Notes: generated from the sequence alone by a model not told the origin. Numbered from the stretch's first letter, positions 36,301 through 45,334 are shown. The stretch is DNA of 48,527 nt from Deltaproteobacteria bacterium (GCA_031288415.1 JAITRL010000222.1:1-48527); one strand, 5' to 3'. A program made the numbers and translations.

Positions 36301-37014
36301 TCTTTTGCCGGCGTTTCGGCATGATCAAGCTAATTAATGATTACGGCATTTGCCTGAGGCTTAAGGCCGGCGCGATTGAGCCTTCTCAGGCCCGTGAGCC
36401 GAGACTTGAGTATTCGCGCCTGACGGCTGCCTGCTGACGGCAGATGCCTGAGGCTTGCCCTTTTTCGGCTGACGCCTCAAGCCGCCGGGCTGAGGCCGAA
36501 GATCGCGGGCTGAAAATCGAGGCTTGCGGAGCGGGGACTGGCGGCCGAGGGCCGCGCCTTAACGCCCTGAACGCGCGGCCTCCCGCCCTTTTCCGTTTTC
36601 CGCATGTTCAGCCTGGCTGACGGCGGCGGCGTCGCCGCCTCCGCGTTAAGGAGAAGGCCTGCAACCTAGCTGCAAGGCCTCCTCAAGGCCGCCGGCCGCC
36701 GCCCTTAGGCTCAACCCTCCGCCGGAGGCGGGCCTTGCCCGTCAGCCGCGGACTTGCGGGCATCCCCGTCAACTTCATCTTTTGTCCTTGAGGCTCAAGG
36801 CCTTTCGCGGAACCCTCAGGCTCGTCCCCGTGTTTCAGCCGTCGCCGCCGAAAACCGCAGCGGGCCAAGTTACCGGAAGCCCCGACCTCGCGCGGGGCGC
36901 CGCGGCATCCTGTTCCCGCGCCGCGCGCCGCAGCGGCGCCCCGAACCCCCCTCCCGGCCCGGAGGGCAGGCGTTCCCTTGCCCCTGCGGCCCGGCCCGCT
37001 TTCCTGCGGTCACG
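36301..37014. other. Gene-free interval after the transposase remnant
   Basis: Moderately GC-rich with many GCCTGAGGCTT-like words on both strands, but no coherent coding frame. Short open frames here lack start signals and product similarity. It may contain decayed insertion-sequence DNA near its left end. Confidence 0.4.
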
Positions 37015-37043
37015 TTGACCGCCCCCGGGAAAAGGGGTATATT
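37015..37043 (+). promoter_or_regulatory. Sigma70-type promoter for the methyltransferase gene
   Basis: TTGACC (37015-37020, 5 of 6) and TATATT (37038-37043, 5 of 6) are exactly 17 bases apart. The leader to the ATG at 37233 would be about 185 bases. Confidence 0.6.
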
Positions 37044-37232
37044 CACGCTGTCATTTCGCCTAAGACCCGCGGCGACGCGGTAACCCGGCCCGCGCCGCAG
37101 GCAGGCCCCTGCGGCGGCGCCGCCTGTTTTGCCCCGTACGGCGCCTCCCCGCCTCCAGCCCCGCCTTGCCGGCCCCCGCGACAACCGATGCCTGCCCTGC
37201 GCGCCCGGCCCCCGGAACCTAAATCGCCACCT

Positions 37233-38135
37233 ATGCCGTCAGACCCCGTAAGCTGTCCCGTCTGTCAGGCTCCAGCGGGCAAAATTCTTGAAATTTCCGG
37301 CACCGTGCCGCCGGTCAGGCTATTTTCCCTCTGCCGCTGCCCTTCCTGCGGCTTCTCCTTCGTTCCGGATTACAGGACCGACTACGATGTCGTGTATTCG
37401 GAGGCCTACTACCGCGGCCAGGGGTCGGATCCCCTGGCGAACTACCTTTTCGACCATCAGGAGCCCGCCGCGACTCTGCGCCGGTACGAGTGGAGCGGCC
37501 TCCTGGAGGTCTTCCGCACCCTGTCGCCGGCCCCGCCTGACAAGGCCAAATGGCTGGATTACGGCTGCGGCCTGGGCAGCCTGGTGCGGTACGGCAGGGA
37601 GCGCGGCGTAAACATTTTCGGCTGCGATCCCTACGGCGCCGCGGCGGGCAAAGGAAAGCTCCCTGAAGACGGGAGATACCTCGATCCCTATATCCTGGCC
37701 AGGGAGGACCTGCAGCGGGAAGGCTTCGACTACGTCACGGCCGTCGAGGTCATAGAGCACACGGCGGACCCCGTGGCCTTCCTGGGAGAGATCCGGCCGC
37801 TCCTGAAGCCGGGCGGGGTCCTCTTCCTCACCACCGGCAACGCCAAGCCCTTCCGGAACAAGTTTACCAGATGGTCCTACGCCGTCTGCCCGGACATCCA
37901 CGTCAGCTTCTTCGAGCCGGAGACCCTGGCCCTGGCCTTGGAGAAGGCCGGGTTCCGGCCCGAGTTCCGCGGCTACGTGAAAGGCTTCACCGAGATCATC
38001 AAGTACAAGATCCTCAAGAACCTGAAGTTCACCCGGCGTTCCCGGCTCTTTGACCTCCTGCCTTGGCCCGTGCTCTCGCGCCTGGCCGACGCCAAATACC
38101 GCGTCACCGCCCACCCCGTGGGCGTGGCCGCCTGA
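37233..38135 (+). CDS. Zinc-ribbon class I SAM-dependent methyltransferase
   Basis: The ATG at 37233 gives 300 residues; another in-frame ATG at 37188 is possible but adds a Pro/Arg-rich stretch. The N-terminus carries a zinc ribbon (CPVC at 8-11 and CPSC at 36-39). The Rossmann methyltransferase domain has the SAM-binding LDYGCGLGS at 108-116, an acidic residue in GCDPYG after beta-2, and VIEHTADP near 173-180. Proteins of this build (zinc ribbon plus methyltransferase type 11/12) often act on sugars or lipids in cell-surface biosynthesis, but no such neighbours are present, so the substrate is unknown. Convergent with the Mrp gene. Confidence 0.85.
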   Translation: MPSDPVSCPVCQAPAGKILEISGTVPPVRLFSLCRCPSCGFSFVPDYRTDYDVVYSEAYYRGQGSDPLANYLFDHQEPAATLRRYEWSGLLEVFRTLSPAPPDKAKWLDYGCGLGSLVRYGRERGVNIFGCDPYGAAAGKGKLPEDGRYLDPYILAREDLQREGFDYVTAVEVIEHTADPVAFLGEIRPLLKPGGVLFLTTGNAKPFRNKFTRWSYAVCPDIHVSFFEPETLALALEKAGFRPEFRGYVKGFTEIIKYKILKNLKFTRRSRLFDLLPWPVLSRLADAKYRVTAHPVGVAA

Positions 38136-38249
38136 GGCCCCCGCCGGCCGCCGAAAGGCCCGCCTGAGCCCCGCGCCCGAAGCGGGAGTTCCGCCGCCGG
38201 GGCCCGCCTGCCCGAGGCGGGCGCTTCCGGGAGCGGGAAAGCCCCGCTC

Positions 38250-39059
38250 CTACAGCTTTTCAGCCAGTTCCCGCAGCCCCCTGGCCAGCGCGCTTTCGGG
38301 GGCCGCCTCCAACACGGGTTTTCCCGCGGCCTCAGAGAGCCGCTGGGCCTCGAGATCCCAGGGGAGCCGCGCCAGGAGCGGCGCTCCCGCCTTTTGGGCG
38401 AAGCCGGCGACCGCGCCTTCAGGGTAAAGCTCTATCGTCTCCCTGCAACGCGGACACTCCAAAGCCCCCATGCTGTCGACGACGCCCGCCAGGGTTGCTC
38501 CCGCGGCCTTCAGAAAAGACGCCGCCTTGGCGGCGTCTGCCAGGGAGAGGCTGTGCCCGGTGGTGATCAGGACCGCCGCAAGGCCCGGTATGGCCTTAAG
38601 GGCCGTAAGGGCCTCATCCCCGGTCCCGGGCGGGGAGTCCACGAAAAGGAAATCCAGATCCGGCCAGGCCGCGTCGGCGACGAACTGCCCTATCGCCCGC
38701 ATCTTCCTGGGGCCGCGCCACATGACGGCCTCGTCGGGGTCCGAGAGCAGGTGCTGGACCGTAAGCACGTGTAGGTTCCGGCGGGCCCGTACCGGGATAA
38801 GCCTTCCCTCGTCGTCGGCCTCCACCCTGCCTCCCAGGAACAGGGCCCCCGCCACGTTGGGGCCGTGGAAATCTATGTCGAGGATGCCCACGCGGGCGCC
38901 CCCGCAAGCCTTGGCGAGGGCCGCGTTAACGCAGGCCGTGGTCTTGCCGACCCCTCCCTTGCCGCTCATGACGAGGTACTTGCCGCCTATGGCGGCAAGC
39001 CTCCTGTCGGCCTCCCGGCGCCTGAGGCCCTTGTCCAGCTCCCCTAAGGTGGTGATCAC
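38250..39059 (-). CDS. mrp: Mrp/ApbC-type P-loop ATPase
   Basis: Mrp (ApbC/NBP35) proteins are dimeric ATPases that carry and deliver iron-sulfur clusters. The 269 residues show the deviant Walker A GKGGVGKT (33-40), DIDFHGPN (61-68), the Walker B region DSPPGTGD (141-148) and the CPRC motif (202-205), whose cysteines would bridge the cluster between subunits. The N-terminal MIP18-like domain of long Mrp proteins is absent. The GTG start at 39059 overlaps the stop of the upstream 827-residue membrane protein by four bases (GTGA), so the two are co-translated, an unusual partner for Mrp. A GC-rich hairpin without T-tail (38230-38250) follows. Confidence 0.9.
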   Translation of the reverse strand: MITTLGELDKGLRRREADRRLAAIGGKYLVMSGKGGVGKTTACVNAALAKACGGARVGILDIDFHGPNVAGALFLGGRVEADDEGRLIPVRARRNLHVLTVQHLLSDPDEAVMWRGPRKMRAIGQFVADAAWPDLDFLFVDSPPGTGDEALTALKAIPGLAAVLITTGHSLSLADAAKAASFLKAAGATLAGVVDSMGALECPRCRETIELYPEGAVAGFAQKAGAPLLARLPWDLEAQRLSEAAGKPVLEAAPESALARGLRELAEKL

Positions 39060-41539
39060 TGTTTCGGGGGCTGCTGGGTCGCGGCCAGGGCCAGGATCCG
39101 CTCCAGCGCCTCCAGCCTTTCCTCCAGGTACCGCAGGCGGGAGGCCTGGGAATCCAGCTGGTTCTTGAGCCTGGCGTTCTCGCGCTGGAGATCGTAGATG
39201 CCTGCCTGCGACTCGGCTTCTGCCCCCGGCGAGAAAGAAGCTGACTCATCGGCCTGCCCGGCGGAAGCCGCTCCTGGCGCCTCTGAGGCCTGAGCCGCTC
39301 CCGTCTCACGTGGATGCGCAGGGGCTTGAGCAGCCAAAGCCACATCCTGGCCGTAGGCGGGCGAAGCTCCGCCTGGCTCCGCCGCAGGCGGCACGACATG
39401 AGGCACGACCAGCATCCCGTCGGGGTACTGGACAGTCGAGGAGGCGGAGGGGCGCGGGTCGAAAGCCTGGTCTTCCTGATCGGCGGCCGCGCCGGGCAGG
39501 ATCTCGGGCTGCGCCTCCGTAGGGGTTACGTCGATGCCGGCGCCGCCGGGCCGGGAGACCGGCAGGGAAGCGGCGGCGGCGGCAACGGCTTCGGCGTGGG
39601 GATCGGGGGCCTCAGAGGGCGTCCCCGTCGCCGGGGCGGGGAAATCGGAAGCCTCGGCGGCCGTACCCGCAGACGCCGCCTCGGCCGGAGGGGCTGCCGC
39701 CGCTGAATAAGCCGCATCTAGGGGAGGCGCGGTTCCGGCCGGGGGGGCCAACTCTGCGGGAACCGTAGCTTCTGCCGTCGGAGACGCCGCCGCGGAAGAC
39801 GCGGCTCCGGTCGGAGAAGCCGCATCCAGGGGAGGCGCGGCTCCGTCTGAAGGGACAGCAGGCGCGGAAGGCGCGCCTTCGACCGGAGGAGCCGCATCTG
39901 AGGGAGGCGCGGCTTCGGCCGGAGGGGCCGCATCCTGGGGCGGAGCGGCTTCGGCCGGAGGGGCCGCATCCTGGGGCGGAGCGGCTTCGGCGGGAGAAGA
40001 CGCCTCAGCAGGCGGCGCGGCTTCGGCCGGAGGAGCCGCATCCTGGGGAGGCGCGGCTTCGGCCGGAGGAGCCGCGTCCAGGGGGGGCGCGGCTTCGGCG
40101 ACCGTTGCCGCCTCGGCGGGAGAAGACGCCTCAGCAGGCGGGGCGGCTTCGGCCGGAAGGGCCCCCTCCGCGGCAGGCGGGGCGTCAGACGGAGGAGCCG
40201 CCCCGGCAGGAAGAGCGGGCTCGGCCGCAGAGCCCTCAGCGGCCGAGGCCGTTTCGACAGGAGGCGCGGCTTCCGCGTCAGAAGGCGCCGCAACGGTCGC
40301 GGCCGGCGGCGCGGCGGCCTCTGAGCCCGCAGGTTTCGGCTCTCTCTCCCTCCACAGGAAATTGCCGGTAGGGGCGGCGTTCCGGATGGAGGCGGCCACG
40401 GTCGCGGCGTGCTTTCCCGAGGTGACGTCGAACATGAAGCCGGCCAGGGCCAGGATCAGGCACGCGATGCCCATGTAGATCCCGGCGTAATGCCTGTTTT
40501 CCGGCTCAGGTCCCGTCAGGACCTTGATCTGGTGGCGGAAGAAAAGCACGGCCGCCGCGAGCGGCAACAGGACGTTGAAGAACAAGGCCGGCTCGACCAC
40601 CCAGGGGAGCAGGGTCGTGAGAGCGAAGGGGCTTTCGTTGAGGTACTGGAAGGTGAAACCGCCCGGCGCCCTGCCGCCGAAATAGCCGATGATCGCGGGA
40701 AGCAGCCCCAGCATGGGATATACGAGGAGCAGCACGAGGATCAGCGAGGTCTTGCGTTCCTTAAGGCCGAAGATCCTCAAGACGGAGGTCAGGACCGCCA
40801 CCCAGAGCGCGCAGATCGCGAAAGCCCACACCAGGGAGAGCGGGAGCCCGGGTATGAGGTGCACGTCAAGCTCGCCCGGCGGCTGCATGGACGTGACCGT
40901 GAAGGCGAGCGCGGTCCCGATCATGGCCAGGCCCGCCTTGGTGGGGACAGTCAGCCATTTCAGGACCGGGAAGGTCGCGACGACGACCAGGGCCACCAGG
41001 GCCACGCTGAGCCCCTGATAGTGCCGGTTTTCCAGAAGCGCCCCGATAATCCAGAGGATCAGGAAGGCCTGATTGACGATCAAAAAGGCCATCCAGAAGG
41101 TGTCCCTGGCGGTGCGGGCGGGCGCGGGCTTCCCGGCCCCCTCATGCTTCCCGGCCCGCTCGGGCTTGCCGGACCGCTCGGGCTTGCCTGCCTCGCCCTG
41201 GCCTTCCTTGAGCTGGCTCTCTTCGAGATCGGCGAGATCCTGCACGGCCTGGCTCACGGGCGCGGGCTTCTCCCCGCCCTTCTCCGGCGCGGGCGTCTCT
41301 TCGGCCTTCCCGGAGACGGGCTTCCCGTCTGACTTCTCAGGCCCCTGCCCGTCCTCCGCCTTTGCCGACGAGAACTTATCAGCGGCCTTGCCCGGAAGTT
41401 CAGCCGCAGCCTCGGCCCGAGCCGCAGGCTCGGCTTCCGCCTCGGAGAACCCGGCCGGCGGCTCTCCCGCCTCGGGGGCCGGGGGCTCCCCGGCCTCTTC
41501 CTTGCCGACGGTCAGGTCTTCGGTGTCTTTATCGCTCAT
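39056..41539 (-). CDS. Multi-pass membrane protein with long Ala/Pro repeat and C-terminal coiled coil
   Basis: 827 residues of unknown function. Order of parts: an acidic, Glu/Ala/Pro-rich N-terminal tail (1-140); about seven hydrophobic helices (about 148-168, 176-196, 203-218, 231-256, 265-286, 306-334 and 350-371); a 240-residue Ala/Pro region with six-residue units such as AAPPAE and AAPPQD (densest 440-620); a region of mixed composition; and a coiled coil at the C-terminus (about 780-818, ENARLKNQLDSQASRLRYLEERL-like leucine spacing). The long repeat could span the cell wall or cytoplasm, depending on topology. ATG start. Its stop overlaps the start of mrp, suggesting that the two proteins work together. 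I do not recognise a family. Confidence 0.85.
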   Translation of the reverse strand: MSDKDTEDLTVGKEEAGEPPAPEAGEPPAGFSEAEAEPAARAEAAAELPGKAADKFSSAKAEDGQGPEKSDGKPVSGKAEETPAPEKGGEKPAPVSQAVQDLADLEESQLKEGQGEAGKPERSGKPERAGKHEGAGKPAPARTARDTFWMAFLIVNQAFLILWIIGALLENRHYQGLSVALVALVVVATFPVLKWLTVPTKAGLAMIGTALAFTVTSMQPPGELDVHLIPGLPLSLVWAFAICALWVAVLTSVLRIFGLKERKTSLILVLLLVYPMLGLLPAIIGYFGGRAPGGFTFQYLNESPFALTTLLPWVVEPALFFNVLLPLAAAVLFFRHQIKVLTGPEPENRHYAGIYMGIACLILALAGFMFDVTSGKHAATVAASIRNAAPTGNFLWREREPKPAGSEAAAPPAATVAAPSDAEAAPPVETASAAEGSAAEPALPAGAAPPSDAPPAAEGALPAEAAPPAEASSPAEAATVAEAAPPLDAAPPAEAAPPQDAAPPAEAAPPAEASSPAEAAPPQDAAPPAEAAPPQDAAPPAEAAPPSDAAPPVEGAPSAPAVPSDGAAPPLDAASPTGAASSAAASPTAEATVPAELAPPAGTAPPLDAAYSAAAAPPAEAASAGTAAEASDFPAPATGTPSEAPDPHAEAVAAAAASLPVSRPGGAGIDVTPTEAQPEILPGAAADQEDQAFDPRPSASSTVQYPDGMLVVPHVVPPAAEPGGASPAYGQDVALAAQAPAHPRETGAAQASEAPGAASAGQADESASFSPGAEAESQAGIYDLQRENARLKNQLDSQASRLRYLEERLEALERILALAATQQPPKQ
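39680..40220 (-). repeat. 18-bp/36-bp imperfect tandem repeat encoding AAPPxx units
   Basis: On the minus strand the DNA is built from units like GCGGCTCCGCCCCAGGAT and GCGGCCCCTCCGGCCGAA that alternate AAPPQD and AAPPAE. Unit length is 18 bases, often in 36-base pairs, so unit number can change without a frameshift. The most regular part is about 39900-40150. Confidence 0.75.
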
Positions 41540-42168
41540 TTTTTGCTCTCTTTTCGGCTGGCGGCTTAGGCCGCGCGGCGCCCCGCAGGGGACGCCTTCC
41601 CCGCAGGAAGCGAAGGGCGGGGCCCCGGACAGGTTTTCATCCTTGGGGCCGTCGCGGCCGGCCTGAGGCTCCTAGTCCCTCCGGCCCCGCCGGGGCCTCA
41701 GGCTTCAGCGCAAGGCGCGGCCCGTCAAGACTTGGAGCGGTTAATAGTAGCATAACCCGGAAAATGCAGGCAACCTCGTGCCCTGAAGGCCCGCTTCCCC
41801 TCAAGCTCCGGCCCCGCCGCCGCTTTACGGCTAAGGGGAGCCCCCTGCCCGCCTTCCGCGCGGCAAGGCCCGAGCCGGGTTGCGGGCAGGCCCTGCGCCA
41901 TTTCCCCGCCTGAGGCCGCCTCCGGCTCCCGCTGGCCCTCCCGCCGCCTTTGCTGCCGGCCCTGCGGCAAAAGCTCTTATGATAGAATGCGGCATCAGGC
42001 CTGCCCCTCGCCGCCGTTCCCCCAGGCCTTGCCGCGGAAGGCCCGCGCCCATTTCCCGCGCCAGGACCCGCCGCCTCGGCCTGGGCCGCGGCCCCGCCGC
42101 CTCAGACTGGCCCGCAGGCCTGCCGCGGCTTTCGCCTCCAAGGCCCACAAACCCCTCAAGGACCCCGC
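41540..42168. other. Divergent intergenic region between the membrane protein and ubiB-like genes
   Basis: It has one AT-richer spot near 41740-41775 with the candidate minus promoter and another near 41978-41988 (TATGATAGAAT, a possible plus-strand -10 without a good -35). The rest is GC-rich with spurious frames. Confidence 0.5.
41744..41773 (-). promoter_or_regulatory. Candidate promoter of the membrane protein-mrp pair
   Basis: On the minus strand TTGCCT (41768-41773, 4 of 6) and TACTAT (41744-41749, 4 of 6) are 18 bases apart in a local AT-rich dip. The leader to the ATG at 41539 would be about 195 bases. Match quality is only moderate. Confidence 0.35.
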
Positions 42169-43860
42169 ATGCCCAAGCAGCTCCCGCGCATCATGAGGAT
42201 GGCCCGCGCCTACCGCAACATCGGGAGGATAACCGAGGTCATGGCGGTCCTGGTGAAGTTCGGGTTCGGGGATCTCGCCGTGGACATGGGCATCAAGGGG
42301 GTGGTCAAGCGGGTGAGGAAGATGGCGGGGCTCCCCGTCTCCGCCGCCGCGTCGTCGCGGCCGCGGAGGCTGAGGCTCGCCTTGGAGGAGCTGGGCATCG
42401 TCTTCATCAAGCTGGGCCAGTACCTCTCCACCCGCCGGGACTTCATGCCGCCTTCCTACGTGGTGGAGCTCTCGCGCCTCCAGGACAGGGTCCCGTCCCT
42501 GCCCGACGAGGATGTGAGCAGGATCCTCCTGGACAGCCTGGGAGAAGGCGCCTTCCGGGAGGTGTCCCCCGCCCCCCTGGCCGCCGCCTCGGTAGGCCAG
42601 GTGCACGCGGCGACTTTGCCCGACGGGACCGAGGCCGTGGTTAAGCTCCGGAGGCCCGGCCTGGAACGCCAGGTGGCCACCGACCTGAACATCCTCATGA
42701 ACATAGCCGTCCAGGCCGAAAAGCGCCTGGCCGCGGTGAAGATCGTCAAGCCCACCGAGGTGGTGTCGGAGTTCGGGAGAAGCCTCCTGAACGAGCTCAA
42801 CTTCCGGGCCGAGGCCTCGACGATCCAACGGTTCGCGCGGCTCTACGCCGGCCGCGAGGGAGTGAAGATCCCCGCGCTCTTCCCCGCCCTCTGCACGGAG
42901 AACACCATCGTCATGGAGCGGCTCTCGGGGGTCCGCTTCGACGATCTGCCCGGCCTCAAGGCCGCAGGCATCAACCCGAGGGAACTCGCCCGGCTCACGG
43001 CCAGGACCGCCCTGGAGCAGATAATGCTCTTCGGCTTCTTCCATGCGGACCCCCATCCCGGCAACCTCTACGCCCAGCCCGGGCCGACCGTGGCTTTCAT
43101 GGACTTCGGCCTCACCGGCCAGCTCACCCGCAACACCCGGGACGAGCTCCTGCGCCTGGCCCGGGGGGCCGTCAGGAAAGACGCCGCCGCCTGCGCCCGT
43201 TCGGTCCTGCGCCTCGCTGGAAACCCCGGCCGCGCCGACCGGGACCGCCTCGAGCTGGACCTGTCCGCCCTCCTGGAGAACCACCTCTCCAAGACCCTCA
43301 AGGAGATAAACCTCAACGACTGCACCAGGGACGTCGTGGACATCATGCACCAGCACCGGCTTCAGACCCCGCCGGATCTGCTGCTCCTGGTCAAGGCCCT
43401 GATCCAGTTCGAGAACCTGGGCGCGGGCCTGGACGATGACTTCAACATACTTGACGAGGCCAAGCCGGTGGTGATGTCCATCTACCGCCGCCGCTACTCC
43501 CCCGAGCGTTTCTTCAGGGACCTGGCGGGCAAGGCGGAGGACGCCGCCTATGCCCTCAAGGCCCTGCCCAAGGATCTGGCCCCTTTCATCGACATGCTCA
43601 AGAGCGGGCGCATCCGCTCGGAGATGCGCATCAGGAACCTGCATTCCCTCGAGACGGCCCTCCGCTCGGCGGCTTTCAGGCTGTCGGTCGCCATGGTGTT
43701 CTCTGCCCTCCTTCTGGGCTCCGCCTTCATCTTCAGCTCCAACCAGCCCCCCTACTGGCGGGGGTTTCCCGTGATCGCCCTTCTGGGCCTCTCGGCCGCC
43801 GCCATTGTGGGCGTAGTGCTTCTGACGGACCTCATCCTCCGCCGGAAAGGCCCTCCGTAA
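42169..43860 (+). CDS. UbiB/ABC1-family atypical kinase
   Basis: A membrane-associated protein-kinase-like ATPase; relatives support quinone biosynthesis or lipid homeostasis. The 563 residues carry the family signatures: KxGQ-type KLGQ at 81-84, the Ala-rich nucleotide loop AAASVGQVH at 138-146, the ion-pair Lys in VVKLRRPG (Lys159), NELNFRAEA at 208-216, HADPHPGN at 292-299 and DFG at 312-314. Two membrane helices close the C-terminus (about 510-528 and 536-556). The ATG start gives a full-length protein. No ubiquinone or menaquinone genes are nearby, so I do not assign a pathway. It is divergent from the membrane protein-mrp pair and may share its regulatory region. Confidence 0.9.
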   Translation: MPKQLPRIMRMARAYRNIGRITEVMAVLVKFGFGDLAVDMGIKGVVKRVRKMAGLPVSAAASSRPRRLRLALEELGIVFIKLGQYLSTRRDFMPPSYVVELSRLQDRVPSLPDEDVSRILLDSLGEGAFREVSPAPLAAASVGQVHAATLPDGTEAVVKLRRPGLERQVATDLNILMNIAVQAEKRLAAVKIVKPTEVVSEFGRSLLNELNFRAEASTIQRFARLYAGREGVKIPALFPALCTENTIVMERLSGVRFDDLPGLKAAGINPRELARLTARTALEQIMLFGFFHADPHPGNLYAQPGPTVAFMDFGLTGQLTRNTRDELLRLARGAVRKDAAACARSVLRLAGNPGRADRDRLELDLSALLENHLSKTLKEINLNDCTRDVVDIMHQHRLQTPPDLLLLVKALIQFENLGAGLDDDFNILDEAKPVVMSIYRRRYSPERFFRDLAGKAEDAAYALKALPKDLAPFIDMLKSGRIRSEMRIRNLHSLETALRSAAFRLSVAMVFSALLLGSAFIFSSNQPPYWRGFPVIALLGLSAAAIVGVVLLTDLILRRKGPP

Positions 43861-44521
43861 CGGAAGCGGCCCCGCAGGGGTCTGTTTTCAGGCATCCGGA
43901 GCCTGCCGGTGCCTCCGGCCCTGGAGCGGCCGCCCGGCCGCCCTGCCTTCCCCGCTACCCTCCCCCTTCGCCTGCCTTCCGGACCGCCCGCCTTCCCGAT
44001 CGCCTCCTGCCCGCCTTTACCCTTCCGCCGAAGCCAGCGATCCTCGCCATGCTTGCCTGCCGTCCACTCCGCTTAAGCTAATTCCGCCTTACTTGCCGCG
44101 TTGCCGGCCGGAGGCATCGTCTTGTCCCGGCCAAGCGCCTTTCCTTCGGCCGCAGGGCTCATTTCGCCCTCCGGGCGGCAATGTGCTACAATCCGCCCCG
44201 AAGGCGCAGTCAAAAAATATCCTTGCCGGCATCCGGGCGCCATACCGCCGGGCCCTCCCGTTACCGAACGCCGGGCCCCGTCAAAAAATGCTCGCCTTCA
44301 CGCGCCCGGTCAAGCCGACGACCTCCTGCGGATCGCGTCTCCCGACCCCGGCCTGCCCAGGGCAGGCTTGGCCTCCGCAGACGCTTTCCCGCCCACTTAG
44401 GGGCCGACAAGGCCTCCTTTCAGGCTCCGGCCGGCCGCGCGGGCCCCTGAGCCCGGGCCCCGGCCCGGCATCATCAGCAACACCGCCATAACCGATACAT
44501 TCTCGAGAGGTGCCTTTCGCC
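43861..44521. other. Gene-free interval upstream of rubrerythrin
   Basis: GC-rich, with overlapping short frames I consider spurious. GTCAAAAAAT occurs twice, near 44209 and 44279, about 70 bases apart, which could be an operator pair or chance. TACAAT at 44187-44192 is a possible -10 without a good -35. GAGAGG at 44505-44510 is the rubrerythrin ribosome binding site. Confidence 0.4.
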
Positions 44522-45025
44522 ATGCCTTCCACCGACCCAAAAGTCGTAGACGACCTCAAAGCCGCCTTCGCGGGCGAGTCCCAGGCCAACCGCAAGTACC
44601 TTGCCTACGCCCACAAGGCGGAGCAGGAGAAGCTCCCCTACGCCGCGAAGATCTTCCGCGCCGCGGCTGAGGCCGAGACCATCCACGCCCACAGCCACTT
44701 CCGCCTCCTGGCCGGCGTCAAATCCACCGCCGAAAACCTCCAGGACGCCATCAACGGCGAGACCTACGAGTTCACGAAGATGTACCCTGAAATGCTGGAG
44801 GATGCCAAGTCCGCCAAGGACTCGGCCGCCATCTCCGGCTTCCACATGGCCAACGAGGCCGAAAAGATCCACGCCGAGCTCTTCAAGAAGGCCCTGGCCA
44901 ACCCCGGCCAGGCCGCGCCCAAGGTCTTCGTCTGCAAGGTCTGCGGCCACGTGGCCGAAGGCGAGGCTCCCGAGCTCTGTCCCATCTGCGGCAGCAAGCG
45001 CCAGGTTTACTTCGAGGTCCAGTAG
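44522..45025 (+). CDS. Rubrerythrin
   Basis: A cytoplasmic non-haem iron peroxidase that reduces hydrogen peroxide in anaerobes, using electrons from reduced rubredoxin. The ATG at 44522 gives 167 residues; an in-frame GTG at 44510 overlaps the ribosome binding site. The ferritin-like four-helix domain has diiron ligands in GES (Glu19), ETIH (Glu52 and His55), NGE (Glu80), YEF (Glu83) and EKIH (Glu114 and His117). The C-terminal rubredoxin-like domain has CxxC at 138-141 and CPIC at 153-156. It is a single-gene unit with a strong terminator 24 bases downstream. Length and domain order are typical. Confidence 0.93.
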   Translation: MPSTDPKVVDDLKAAFAGESQANRKYLAYAHKAEQEKLPYAAKIFRAAAEAETIHAHSHFRLLAGVKSTAENLQDAINGETYEFTKMYPEMLEDAKSAKDSAAISGFHMANEAEKIHAELFKKALANPGQAAPKVFVCKVCGHVAEGEAPELCPICGSKRQVYFEVQ

Positions 45026-45049
45026 GCCCTGTAGACATTTTCCTCGCCC

Positions 45050-45096
45050 CCCGGGCGCGGGGCCTTAACCGGCCCCGCGCCCGGGTATTTTTTTTT
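45050..45096 (+). terminator. Intrinsic terminator of the rubrerythrin gene
   Basis: A perfect 15-bp stem (45050-45064 with 45071-45085) encloses a six-base TTAACC loop and is followed by TA and nine T residues. It starts 24 bases after the stop codon. Confidence 0.95.
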
Positions 45097-45334
45097 CCGC
45101 CCGTCCCGGACCGGTCCGTCCTGCGGCTCTTTCGTTTCAGAGTTGAAAAAACTCACAAGACCTGCCGCGTCAGGTTATCGTTCTCATTTCGCCCCCAACT
45201 GGCTGAGATCACAAGGTCAAAAAAAAATCCGCTACTGCGGAGCCTGAATTTAATATTTATCATTATGAACATTCGTTCTTATGGAGGTCTCTTAAACGGC
45301 TCGCCGGACGGCGGGCTGAGCCGTTTCCGATTTT
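45097..45334. other. AT-richer island with small hairpins, possible noncoding RNA
   Basis: Between the rubrerythrin terminator and the hairpin at 45294-45326 lie several small inverted repeats (GAGTT/AACTC near 45140, ACCTG/CAGGT near 45160, CCGC/GCGG near 45230) and a nine-A run. No coding frame longer than about 30 codons is visible. It could specify a small RNA that ends at the hairpin, but I see no clear promoter. Confidence 0.3.
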
